Part shown: piece after piece, positions 12,801 through 25,748 of the stretch | Layout of the letters: every line of letters starts with the position of its first letter | How positions within the stretch are numbered: the stretch's first letter is position 1 | Source of the DNA: Phoenix dactylifera | Taxonomy: Eukaryota; Streptophyta; Magnoliopsida; Arecales; Arecaceae | Direction of reading: 5' to 3' | Assembly (NCBI RefSeq): GCF_009389715.1 | Contig: NC_052399.1 | Location: 16,185,646 to 16,249,645 of the forward strand | Length of the DNA: 64,000 nucleotides | Notes under the pieces: generated by a model | The model's database searches: none | What the model was told of the DNA's origin: nothing | Seen by the model: only the letters and a program-made list of their open reading frames with translations | Position numbers and translations under genes: made by a program

Positions 12801-15800
12801 GGTCCTGATTTTGTTTTACGATTGCATTTTGTGCTTAATCAAGAAAACATAACATCCAAGAGCCCGGGTATGTTTATTGTCCTGTTATACTGCAGTTACC
12901 ACTGTAACTTGATGATCTGTTTAGGTGTCATCTGTGACATTTTTATGTTCTGATTTTTTGTAGGGTCGGTTGTTTGTCGAGAAGCCAATGCGCGGTTGAA
13001 ATGTGTTTACTTTCCAATTGTTGAGGTATGTCATACATTTAATAACAGTTGAGATCATTTTTTATGATTATACATAATTTGTGGTGCTTCCACAGGGAAA
13101 AGAAAGCATTGAAAGAATTCTTGAAAAGCTTGAGGAAGATGGATATGGGATAAAAGAAAACTTTGAAAACTTTTGTCGTGTGTCTATACGTAGACTTGGT
13201 CGTCTTCTTCCTGATGCTAGATGGGTGAGATGCTGTTCTTTTTTTTATATTAATTTTTCACATCAAAAGTTTTATGAATATGAAATCTTCTATGAAGCAG
13301 ATACTGAATAAAAATTCCCAGAATCTGCCTAACTTTTAGCATTTCTTTGAAGTATAATTTCTGTATGAAATCCCGTCACATTCTTATATATTACCCTTTT
13401 CTGAGTTAGTAAGCATTTTTTTTTCATTATTTCAAATATTAGGATATTTAGTTGGAGCTTTCCTGAACTTAGTTGGAGCTTATGTATTACTATTTTCTGT
13501 ATTTGTTGTTGTGGCCAAATGTTTTGAAGTTTGTCTTGATAATTTCAACTTTAAGTTAAAAACCAGAAACCTTTCAGCTGATAATATTACACAGTTTATT
13601 ATAACTGAATTCCTGAACTTTGTTCTAATTGCTAGACACGATACATTGATTTCTATTTCTCTTTTGTACTTAGCAACAGTGACATTCTTCTTGTCTTTTA
13701 TCAAGGTGGAATTACTGAGTATTAGTAAAACGGGCACTACTACATTACCCCTAGGAGTCTTTTTTTGGAAGATGAAAGCGGTTGAAAGAGACTGTAGTCT
13801 TTCTAAGTCTGATTCTTGAAGACTTTCGGTCATGAATGGCTGTTTTATTGTAAATGATAAATTACAAGGAGCGAGGGCACCAGACATGCTTGGGACCCAC
13901 TTTCTTTTCTTTCTTTTTTTTAAATGCTAAGATGTTTGGTAGGGGGTTACTTACGTTGGCTTCCTAAATGTTTATTACTTACATGAATGGCAGTTTTTTT
14001 GTAAATGTTAAATTATTTGTTGGCCTATGATTATCAGTTGTTTACTTGTGTGTGGCCTAAGAACTGCATCTGCCTATTCTGCAGCAACCGCTTCCTTTAA
14101 TGGAAGCTAAACAAAGAAGGGGAGATAAAGCACAGCTGTTGAAGAGATGCTGCAGGAGGGTCAAATGCTTTGTTGGTAATGTGATTTTATTGACTGATAA
14201 GTCATCAGATTGATGCCTTCTGGTGGTAGCTTCTTCATGCGTGCTTGTTGATATCAATGTTCGCCTAATTAGTTCCTTTTTTTGTGTTATGGTTGCAGAG
14301 ACTGATGCTGGTTTTTCTCCAACACCTTCTAAGGTATTCATCTACATGTTAATGATAAATGGTTTCCTTTATGAATTCTTTATGATTTGTTTTATTGCTA
14401 GTTTAAAATTTTGGTTATTATTGCATTTATCCTAGACTATCAATTTTTTGTATTATTTCCTTAAATGTAATTGTAATCTCTATTGTAGTTAGCAATTTAC
14501 ATTAAATTTGTCTTTCTTCTTATCATATTCATGAATATTCTCTGCAAAATGGTGCTGCATCCTTGTGAGGTTAGTTGTAGCTGGCAATTTACAGTAAATC
14601 ATCTTCTTTCCTTTTTTCATGGATATTATTTAGAAAATCATGGAGTTCCATTTCATAGAGTTTACATGGTTTTTTTTTTGTATTTTGTTCTTTATTTTGT
14701 TGATTTATTGAATTTACTTGTGTCGGGTAAGAAATATTTCAATTTTCAATCGTCACAAGTTATTTGTTGTTGAAAATAGTAGCTATTACCATTTGTGTTT
14801 GATGTGAAAGTTGTCTTCTATTTCTAGCCATATTTTTAGAGGCCCTTTTGACCTCTGAATGTTGTATGAGTAGTGGTGGTTTCATATGTTGTCTCATAGG
14901 TTTTTGAATTATTGCATCATTATCGAATATTTTAGGGTTTGCTTGGTTCTCACTATTAATTGGTAAGAATAATTAATTGGTAATTTCTCTTTTTGAACTT
15001 TTTCAATGATTTTATGTCTAATTAGATGTTTTTTTGGTATTTTCTTCATGTTTTTCGATGTTTCTGTGATCCCGGTTGGAATTATCAACATAGTTAGGAG
15101 CAAGGAATGCCGTACCGGTCCGTACCGGCCGGTACGGGCCGGTACGTACCGGTCCGGTCCCTGACCGGTACCGGACACAGATGAAAACCGGTATTTCCGG
15201 TTTTCTTCTGTGAACCGGCCGGTACGGAGACCGTACCGGCCGGTACCGCTTGGTACCGGCCTCGTACCGGTGCGAACCGGCCGGTTCGCACCGGTACGGT
15301 GTTTTTTTTTTTGGGGGGGGAACCACAGCGCCTCGCTGTGGGTTTTTTTTTTTTTTTTGATGGGAAAGAAAGTGGTCCGGACCGGTACGGTACCGGTCCG
15401 GCCGGCCACCGGTACGCCGATCCGGACCGGTACGGCGGACCTTGGTTAGGAGGCACATCAACTCACCTTTCTAACCAAGCGGTGTTGTAGTCTTGTATGG
15501 TTATCTCATAAGGAACGCGCGCCGTGCTATATGCATCTCGGATTTCTCGCTGAAGCTTGGCTCTGAGAGGTATCCTCTGGTTGATAATACGGTTGTGGAG
15601 AGGTATCATCTGAGATACTCTTGGATGCATAGGGTAGTAGCCACATGAAGATGCATTAGACTCACCATATCCATATCAGTATGGGTCATTGGCTATCTGT
15701 GGCTGCGGATAATAGGATCTATTATACGATTTGAAAACTGATACATCTATAGATCCTACCACACGTGCGAGGTTATCTGTAGTTGCATCGTGTCCTTCTG

Positions 15801-18800
15801 AATGGCCTCGAGAAGCTCGTCTTTAATATGCAATCGTATCCTTACGGGCTTTATCAGATCGTTCACCGTGGTACCTATCCTGTGCAACATGTGTAAACTA
15901 GGACTTATCGGTGAGTTGAAGACCACCCTGCATCTGTGTCTCATAAACGGTGGTCTTCTGTCCTCCGCTCCCTTTCTAGCCAGCAGATTTATGGCCACTA
16001 AAACTGCTGTTTCTAGTCTTTGAATCTGAGTAAACTGATTCTTCCTCGACACTCTCCATTAGGACTGTAGATGCTTCTTGTTTCTTTTTTAGTGTGTTGG
16101 GAGAATGTATGTTGCCCTCTTGACCGAGTCAATTGAGTAACGTAGTGGCCTCGTTCTAAGCATCTCTCGATCATATCTCTGAGAGGATGTCTTGGACAAG
16201 AAGTCGTATGGTGATCGACTCCCTTATGGTTGTGGCTAATCAGCTGGAAGGATTCATAGAATATTACACTTAGCCCATTGCTCTACATCGACCCTAGCCT
16301 CGTTGGCTACGAAACTGGCTGGTCGTGGAGGCGATCTTTGCTTATCAAGCTCCAGCTTTTGCTGCTGGCCGGTCGTGGAGGCGATCCTTCCTCCCGAATG
16401 CACTTCAGCATCAACCTCAGATTGTAGTAAACATACATAAGTTTGTTGAGGCGCTTCTGTGTTAAACAGTTCCTTTGCTTGCTGTTGATGAGGGCGAAGA
16501 TGGACCAGTTGCGCTCACAGCCACTCAAGGAGACTATCTGGGAGAGGATCCATATAGCTAGCCATATCATCCTACTATAATTGATCATCCAGGCTCGCCT
16601 GCATAGCAGCCTTAATCTGTGCCTAGTCATTTGGAGCAGATGTCTCTTTTGACTTTCTGGAGTGATAGGAAGGTGGCTCTGCCGCTCGACTGTTCACCTC
16701 CTCCTTTTTGGCAACCCTTTCCTTCGATGCTCTGAAATCAGCGAAGTGCTTTTTCATCAACTGCCGAACCTCCTGTAGGCATTTTCGGCATATAGATACG
16801 GCTGGATAACCACCAGCTAAGTGCTGCTTCAATCTAATTATCCCTTCTTCCTTAAACTGTGTTGCACCGGTTGCACTTCTAATGGTGGTGACTCGAGAGC
16901 ATTTACCTATAATCCTAACCAATGTCACGCTCTGACTCTTTTTTCCTTGATGTCTCCGTTGCTGCAAGTTTATCAAGTACGTCAGTTTATCAATTATTTA
17001 AAAATAGCAATTTTTTTTATGATAATGATGTTTATTACTTCAAAAAATACATCTAATTTATCAAATACAAAATACTAATTTTTTATTTTTTTATTTATAT
17101 ATTTTAAATAACTTTTAAATTTAAAAATATATTTAAATATGATAAATTCAGAAAAATATGATTTCTATCTAAGAAATTACTTCTGAATTATGTAATACGT
17201 ACTAATTTTTTATAATTCTTGGTTCTATTTATATATTTTTTATTATTTTTTGAATTTAAAAATAAATATTTAAATATTAATATTTTAAAAAATTAATTTC
17301 ATCTCAGAAAAATATATGTAAAACCCAATAATGGATGCTGCATATATTTTTTCTAGGCTCTTAGGCATGCTTTAAAGGCTAGTTATTTCTCAATTTTTTT
17401 AAATTTAGGCTTGGCCATTGTGCGCATGATCGTATCGAAACTTGAATGAATGGATACCAAATTTTATAGAGAGTAGTTTGCATGCTCCTAAATATGTTTC
17501 TGATTTTATATATTTTTCTAAATTTATTTATTTTATTATTTTTATTTTTAATTCAAAAATATATTTTTAATTTTTAAAAATTATATATAATTTGAAAATC
17601 AAAAAGTTTTATGTCATCTTGTAAATTGCCCATAGATCTACAACATATAATAAAATCAAGCCAAAATCAAAAATTTTGGCATGATCTTTCTTTATTTTGC
17701 AATTTTTAAGCTATTTTTTCAAGCCTCCAAAAATAAGAGAATGAGAATGGGGGAGGGTAGTATCCTTTATTTAGGCTTGGATCTTCTTTTTGAGCTGCTG
17801 AATCGACGAGTTTTTTGAGTGGTTGGGAATGGGAAGCGGCGGAAATTAGGACTTCCCAACTTTAATCCGATTCTTTAAAGCATCACACAATTGCACAGTG
17901 AGGCGCCCGGTTCGGAACTGAGTTGACTCAGTGCGTACCGGCCGGTTCCCATGGAGTTTGAACTGAACTGGCCAGTTCGGATCCTTTCCAGCCTGTTTCA
18001 ATCGGTTCGGGACCGGTTCTGGCTAGTTTGGTACGAGTTTCGGCTGGTGTGGTGCTGGAATCGAAAATAATAAACGAACCGATCTGGTTTCGCACCGGGT
18101 CGGCTCGGCAGTGCCTGAATCAGGCTGTTCGGTAGACATTGGTTGGTAGAATTGCATCCGCTTAGAGTTTTAAGTTGCAACAATTGGAGTTTACATGTGA
18201 TCATCATTTGCACTTTGTGTCTGTGTTTGTGATCTTGCCATTGAACCAGTCAAGGTAAAATCATAGTGATCGCAAGCTTAGGTTGTGTTTGTTGTCACAT
18301 TTATTTTTCTTGTTTTTAAAAATGGAAATTTGAAATTTTCTTGATACCTATTCCCTCATTTTTTCAAAAAACAAAGATAATATGTTTTGTGTGGTAAGGT
18401 ATCTTTTAGCTTTGGAAGCAGAGAAAAGTACAAAATTACTAGAAAATTAGCCCCTCCTTCAGCCTCTGGCAAGCCTTGCAAGTTCTGTGGCCCTAGTCTG
18501 CCAGTTTGTTTGTCTTCTTTTTTAGCAGCAATCCCCATTTCGCAGCGGCAATAGAGGTCCCCCACTCCACCTCCATCAGCCCTTCGCTGCACAATAGCTA
18601 GCCTAGTGCTGCACCCATCGGTTATCTCAGTGTCATGCCCAAAGGGCATAACCCTCTCTGTTCTCTTGCTTGTGGCAGCAATGTTAGTAGTGAAGGTGAG
18701 AGGAGCTTAGGACGGGCCCTCTTGGTGTGATTGAGCTGTACATTGCTTATGATGAGGCAGTGGTGGTGGCATTAGTGGAGGATGGTGGAGGTATTGATGG

Positions 18801-21800
18801 GGGTTGTCTGTCTGGCAGTGAAGTGAAGGTTGAGGGAGATGGGTAAAGCTTTGGGAGTATACCCGCCCTTCTCAAAATTCTTTCATAAATTCCAACAATG
18901 GTTTTTGAAGTGGAAAAACAGATGTGGTGGTACGAAACAAAATTTCTACCTCACCTTTTGTGTTCTTTTTTTTAGGGAAAAAAGAAAGATAAAAGGGAAA
19001 ATGACACCTAACATGGCTCTAGGTTAGTTTTCCTGATTATTATTCTTACTAAGGAATACCTTTATATGATTATTTTGCATTTTTTGGATACAAAATCTTT
19101 CAGTAATTTGTCTTTTATTTAAGTCCATTAGAGTTATTAAAAGTCATCTTGCTATTTCAAATCCGTAATATATGATAACTTTTAGGTGGTTTGGGCTAGT
19201 TAAAACGTGTCAGGCTAGGCAAGCGAATTTTCTTTCATATGCATAATATTTGTTGATATGTTGTAGGCCTGTCCTTGCTTTTCTTTCTTAACCATGTACT
19301 TGACCATACCAAACAACCATGTTCTGATCAGGGTGATTCACAATTTTTTCTGATGAACCTTTTTGGCCTTGTTTTGATGATATGAAGGTCAGATTTAGAA
19401 ATAAATTTAGATGAAGGCAGAATCGTCCTTTTTACATAGTAACAAAGGCTTGAAATCATGGTTCTCATAAGATACGAGCCTCTATCTGTATTTCCTTTGT
19501 ACAAGCTTCTCATGAAATTGACAACATGTTCCCAACTTCCTAGCAAAGAAAAAAGGGAAAAAGGCTCTATTGACTGCTGTAACATCTTTTTAATTTGAAA
19601 GCATATTTGTATGACCTCTAATAATTTGCATTGTGAAACTTAAGCTCATTCTATTTGTTAGGCACAAGTATGTAATATCAAGCCTTGGCATGCTCTCATG
19701 CAGAGATATATCTAGTTGGTAGTCATCCACCATATTCAGCATAAGATGACCTTGGAATTTTTTGGACATGTTCTGACATTCTCTTGCTTACTCGGATCTC
19801 TAAATTATGTGAAGATTTTATCTTCCCAATCCTAGGGTCCACCAGAAGTTTCTGTGTCAGTTGCAATGAGCTCTGCATCATGTGTTTCCTCCTGGAACTG
19901 TCAATGCCTAATCTCTTGGAACTTGTTTGTCACCAAGCTTTTTATTTCCTTTTTTTTCCAGACTGACTTGGCTCATCACGACCCCTTAACTCTGGCATTG
20001 AGGAATTTTGGTTATAAGTCTTCTGGAAAAGAATCAGGTGTTCTGATGTTTGTTGTTCATTTTATCTCTATTATATTTTTCGTGCAGCTTTAGTTTAATT
20101 TTTTCTTTGTCTTGTATGGAATTTCTAGAGGTAATTATTGAAATGCAAAAAGATGGAAAACCATTGAATTTGTCACAACTGGAGAAGGAGTATCAAGATT
20201 GGATAATACAGATGCATGATAGATATGATGAAGAATTGGATGGTGGTGAGGATGAGCCTGTTCTTGTGATTAATCCTTCCAATAAAAAAAAACTTGGCAT
20301 AACAGCTGATGGTATGGACTTGCATAGTTTTTATTGTGTTATAAATTCATTTATATTTGGTGTCTTTCTCTTATCATAGATAGATGATTTATATCGTTTC
20401 CCCCTAATATCTTGTTCTTAACTTTCATGCAATTTTGGTGACATAATATGGAACTTCTTCCCAAATTTGTAGTTGTAAGAGTGCATCAAGCTATAAGAAG
20501 AAAGGGGTTATCATGGAAATCGGGCCAGAAGGTTAAAATTCTTAAAGGAGCAATTGGATGTACAAAAAACAATCTCTATGCAACATTAGAGTATGTCTTG
20601 GTTGAAGGATTTCAAGGAGATGTGGGTGGTAAGTGCTTTGTGTTGCAGGGATATGTGTCATATTTATGTTGATTCTGGATATGATATATTGCAATCAGGA
20701 AACTGCCACATGAATAGTCTATGATTTTTAGAGGCTCAACAATTTATGTCTGCTATTTTTACAAAGGACTTGTAGAGGGTTAATGTGTTCAATGGTTTGT
20801 TGCTTCTGTGGTTTTAATGTAATCTTTGTTTTCTCATCTTCAATAGGGGAAGCACGCCTGATTTGCAGGTCTGTTTTTCTCTTATTTTTAATGTTGTTTT
20901 GGAACTATGGTTTTTCAAGATATTCTGTGTGTTTTCTTAAAAAATTTGTTGTCAATTTCTGTAGGCCGTTGGGATTCTCAGAAGAACTAGGATGCTCTCT
21001 TGTTTTCGCTGATGGAAATGCAAGTTTAGACGTACATAATTCTCTATCCTTTCCTATAAGTGTAATAGATTCTGGGAAGGTTGGTGCTTTTTGATGCCAC
21101 TCTTTATTTTTATTATCCATACTGGATTCATCTTTGAATTGTTATGGTCATTTATTCATGATTGCCAGTTTCAAGCCATTGATCTTACTTCATGGAATTG
21201 CCAACTAGCAAAGAAGGAGGAGAAGGTTCCTTCTGCAATTGATGTATTGACTGGTAATGAATGTTGCCTGCTTCAGATTGATGGGGTTAGTTAACAATCC
21301 TTTCATTATGTGGACAGACTTTCAAAATTTCTGACCATATTTAGTTTCAAGATCTTGTATGCTTCTGTGGTCTTGTTTCTGTTATAAGTTCATGCATTTA
21401 TGTTTATTGTTTATCTCAGGAACTACCTATTGAAGCTCCAGTAATTGCTGGTTATGTTCCTCCTGCTGAAATCGTAGCAGTTATTAGACCAGCAAGTTTT
21501 ATTCATTCTAGTTCCCCTAATAGCTTAGATCAGAAATATATTTTGAAGGATGAACTGGAGATGTCCATGGAAGTTAGTCATATGCATGAAAATAAAGGTT
21601 CTCACAATGTCGAATTTGTTTATGCTGAACGTGTGAAACCTTCCTCGCGCAATGGGGTTCATGGATTATATATATATTCTCTGCGGCAAAGATATCCTGA
21701 GCTCTTCTGTAAAGCTGGTGTCTATATATTTTTGTTCTCAGTTGTAAGTACTTTCTAGGAGTTTTTATGATACAGGGCTTTTGAATTTTGCTGGTTAAGT

Positions 21801-24800
21801 TTTAAATATATACATGTTTGGCTGTCAGGTTTGTAAGGATTCAAGCTGCAAACGAAAAGAAGTAAAGGTGACTGTTAAGCCTGATTTAAGGGTACAAAAG
21901 TGGAGAGTTATGCAGGATGACCACAGTCCTCTTGCTGTTAATTCATCTCTTGTCATTCGGTAAAGTTTGTCATGTTTCCAAGAGTATCAGATGTGTTACG
22001 CATATAAGTGCGTTGTGCGTTTTAAGCTATAGGATTACCTTATCTCCTTGTGGAAATGTTGAACATATTCTGTTAGACTGGATGGTTATGTGCCATATAG
22101 TATGTGATATCCTTTTTTAAGCTTTTAAACTTCAAAGTTTATAGCTAATTTATTTTATAAAATCATGTTGTTATTACCAATTCTGGTCAATTACTTGTTT
22201 AATTCATTTTGGAATTTTTGTAGTTCTAGAATAAATATATAAATAATAGCTATCGTGATGGCCACGGCCCTCTTGCTGATAATTCATCTGTTATCGTTCA
22301 TTTAAGTTTTTCATGTTTCCAAGAGTATCAGATGTGTTAAGCATGTAAGTGCATTGTGGCCTTTTAGCTATAGGATTACCTTGTCTCCTTGGGGAAATGT
22401 TGAACGTAATCTGTTAGACTGGGTGGTTATGTGTTGTGATAACCCTTTTTAAGCTTTTAAACTTCAAAGTTTATAGCTAATTTATTTTATAAAATCATGT
22501 TGTTATGGCCAATTCTGGTCAATTACTTGTTTAATTCGTTTTGATATTTTCGTAGTTCTAGAATAGGTATATAAATAATAGTTCTGAAACCTTTCCATCT
22601 TAACTACTTGTTAGTGTTATATGAATTTTCATAGAAAAAGTAACCATATAAACTTCCAATATCTGAACTAACTGTGCCACGTCACCCTTTGCTGTGGCAC
22701 ATTTAAGTATGCTGTACTAGGTACCACCAATATCATCTTTAGTATGCTTGTCCTGGTAATGTCTACTGTTTTACACTTTTACTAGTTTTAGTTTTAGGCA
22801 AGTTACATGGGCACAAAATTGTTGCTCAGCAATCAAAGACAATTTCAGTTCATCACCACAGTAATTTTCCAAAAAAAATATTGGTTTTCAAGGCACACCT
22901 TTTTCCTTGACATCTTTTCAAATTTGAACCTCATGGCCATGTCCTTGCACAACATTGCGTAGATTTATGCTATTCAGTTTGAATAGTTTGTTCCTCTTTC
23001 CTCTTATGGAATAAATTAAGCAATTTATTCTTTCAGCCGTTTAACTCGAGTTGCCTGAAAACTCATTTTTAGATGCTTTCAGCCATCATGATGTGTCCAT
23101 AGTATTTTGAGGATGAATGCTGATGCTACCAAAGACTATTTAGTTACCATAATTGTGATAAAATAATGATTTTATAATGATATTATCATTCCCCGAATAG
23201 TTTATGTTTCTGCATATGTGGATTGGGCCCAACCAGTAGGTCGACAATAAGTTCTTGTCTCCCCGATCTGAGAACGATGGCAAAAATTGAATTGGTAAAA
23301 TCCTCTTCAATCAGTCTCCTCTTTATGCCACTTAACTTGGGCAAACTTTGTGCCACTTTAGAGGTGCATACTTCGTGCATTTTCTGACCCCATGGATCTT
23401 CTCTTTGCCTTCTAAATGCTATTGTACTTTTTGTATTTATAAGCCACTGATGATCCATGAAAGGATATAATTCTTAATGAAATGTTTTCTAGTATTGCTA
23501 AATTGAATCACAAAAAAAAGAGAAAAAAACATGTGGAACAACATTCTGCTGATATAATTGAACTAGATTTTCCATTGAGGATCTGAACCATAGAGTGTCA
23601 TTTGGTATAGCATAGGACATGCGGTCATTTGGAATTTGAACTGCAATGATGCTACTCCTTCTCAACTGGAATTCTAAGTGAAGTCCAAGCAACTGTGTGT
23701 TTGTAACATTTGCAACCTAAAAAATAGAGAGAACCTAGAACAATATATTCTCACTTCTTCTTTATTTTTGCTGATTAAGCCTTTTTAGCTTTGCAGCTTC
23801 ACTGTATGCAAATATTTCCCCTATGATACATTTCAGTTTATTTTCTTTTCTCTTTGTTTTTAATAACTCTATCACCAGTGCTTTCCTATACTTTCCAGGT
23901 CCTGCTTTCTTGATTTCTTTTTCTTGTAATATTTAGATCCTTTTCTGATTGTAACTGTAAACATCAATCCGTGTAACAGATCGGTTCACTTAATTTATAC
24001 CTGTGTATTAATATCTTATAACTTAATTGAATAATCCTAAATAATATTCATCTTACAGGGTTGGTTCTTATATTTCATACCTTTCCATTGCTTGTTTTGA
24101 TCTATACTCAAATCAAATTCCATTCTCAAGTCTTCCTGAAGCTGTAGTTAAAATATATGCAAATAAGCTCGAACTTGTCCATGTTGACAAAATGAAGATG
24201 GCGCTATCATCTAATCAGTTGTTACTGGAAATCACAGTAAGATATATGCTTCTATAGTTTTAGTTAAATTCTTCCATGTTCTTAGGGTTAGTGCCACTAT
24301 AGGTGATAGTGCTGTCATTTGTCCAACAAATTATTTAGGATATGCTGATCGAATGCCATAATTTGGATATGATTCGACCTAGTAATGAAGCTATGTTGGA
24401 GGTATCTTCCCAAGTTGGAGTTCTGTCTGCTCTAGTTGCTTGCAAAGGTTGGTTCGCTTTCTCAATTGTATGCTCTCCATTTACGGAATCGTAGATTTGA
24501 TCATAAATTTTGGTATTCTTTCGATTAGTTTGTTTAAGATATATGTTTTAACATCTTTTTTTATCCATTTTGGATCTATGGACGATAATTGCACCAGTCA
24601 TGCCGGGTCCTCTATCCTCTGTTAAGATGCAAAGTACTCCTGGATTGGAAAAAAATTTAGCTCCTGGCAAAGTTATTGACAAGCTTGTGTTGGAGGTATT
24701 CTTAAAGTTGACAACATTGGTTGTGAGATTTTTTATTTTCTGTACTTTATAGATGCTGGTTTTATAATTTGATCATAGCAATTATCTTGTTTACACATGT

Positions 24801-25671
24801 GCAGCACATAATTTTGTGATGTTAGCTTAATATCTTGCTTATGCTACTTGGTGCTCATGAGTTCTTTATATAATGATCGTTAGGCGTTGTCTGATATGAT
24901 GCTAATACAATCTTAAGCACAAGATATTTGTTGTTTGTGAGGTTACTCTCATCCAAGGTATGCTGAACCAGTACCGGTTGTCTATCGGACCGGTTAGGAC
25001 CGATGCCGAACTGGTATGCATAGCCCAGCACGCCGCGCGCGCTGCCCTCAGGGCATGCGGGCGCGCTATGGTGAACCCGTCCGAACTGACCGGTTCGCAC
25101 CAGTTCCTATCCACATCTAGTTTCGGCCTGTTCCGGCCCGATACTGCTTGGTTCCAGCCTCATAAGGGTCGGATCTATTTTTTAAGGTCGAACCGGACTA
25201 GTCAGAGACCGGACTAGTTCGGTACGGGCTGAACCGGCCGATACGGACCGGTTCAGCATGCGTTGCTTGGTCCCATCAATGTTGTCTTGAAAGAAATTTA
25301 CAAGGCGGTGCTAGTTTCAATTTTTGTTGTTTGTAGCAGATTTTCCAGAAGCTTGATGTTGAAAAATATGACCAGTAGTTGATTTGTAAGAGTTGTCTAA
25401 TTGATGTAAGATAGTAATACTCATATAAAGTGTGGGTATTAGTTTGAACTGTCACAGACATACCAATAACTAGCAGCCTTTTTTGAAACACTAAGTATCT
25501 TAATGTGAGAGGGTTTCTGTAAAATATTTTTCACGATCATGAGAATCAGAAGTCTGTCAATACAGTTTGACTTAAAATGACATGAAATACTGTGTCTAAG
25601 CTTTTCTCGTTGAAGGGGTGAACAGAACTATGTTTTGGATGATGCAATATAGTGAAACTACGGTTCATTTG

Positions 25672-25748
<77 letters not shown>

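Larger units (their letters stand above)
14334..19961. other. 5.6-kb intron of the GMI1-like gene, expanded by transposons
   Basis: The exons on each side (ending TPSK and starting TDLAHHD) join in phase. The intron holds the MITE 15101-15444, an internally deleted hAT relic at about 15.45-17.88 kb and another short element at 17896-18148. The rest is AT-rich sequence in which I recognise nothing. Confidence 0.75.

Noticed and set aside
14909..15461. Overlapping open frames of 120-166 codons with RTGPVPV-type repeats
   Set aside because: They are translations of the ACCGGT word array of the MITE 15101-15444 in several frames.
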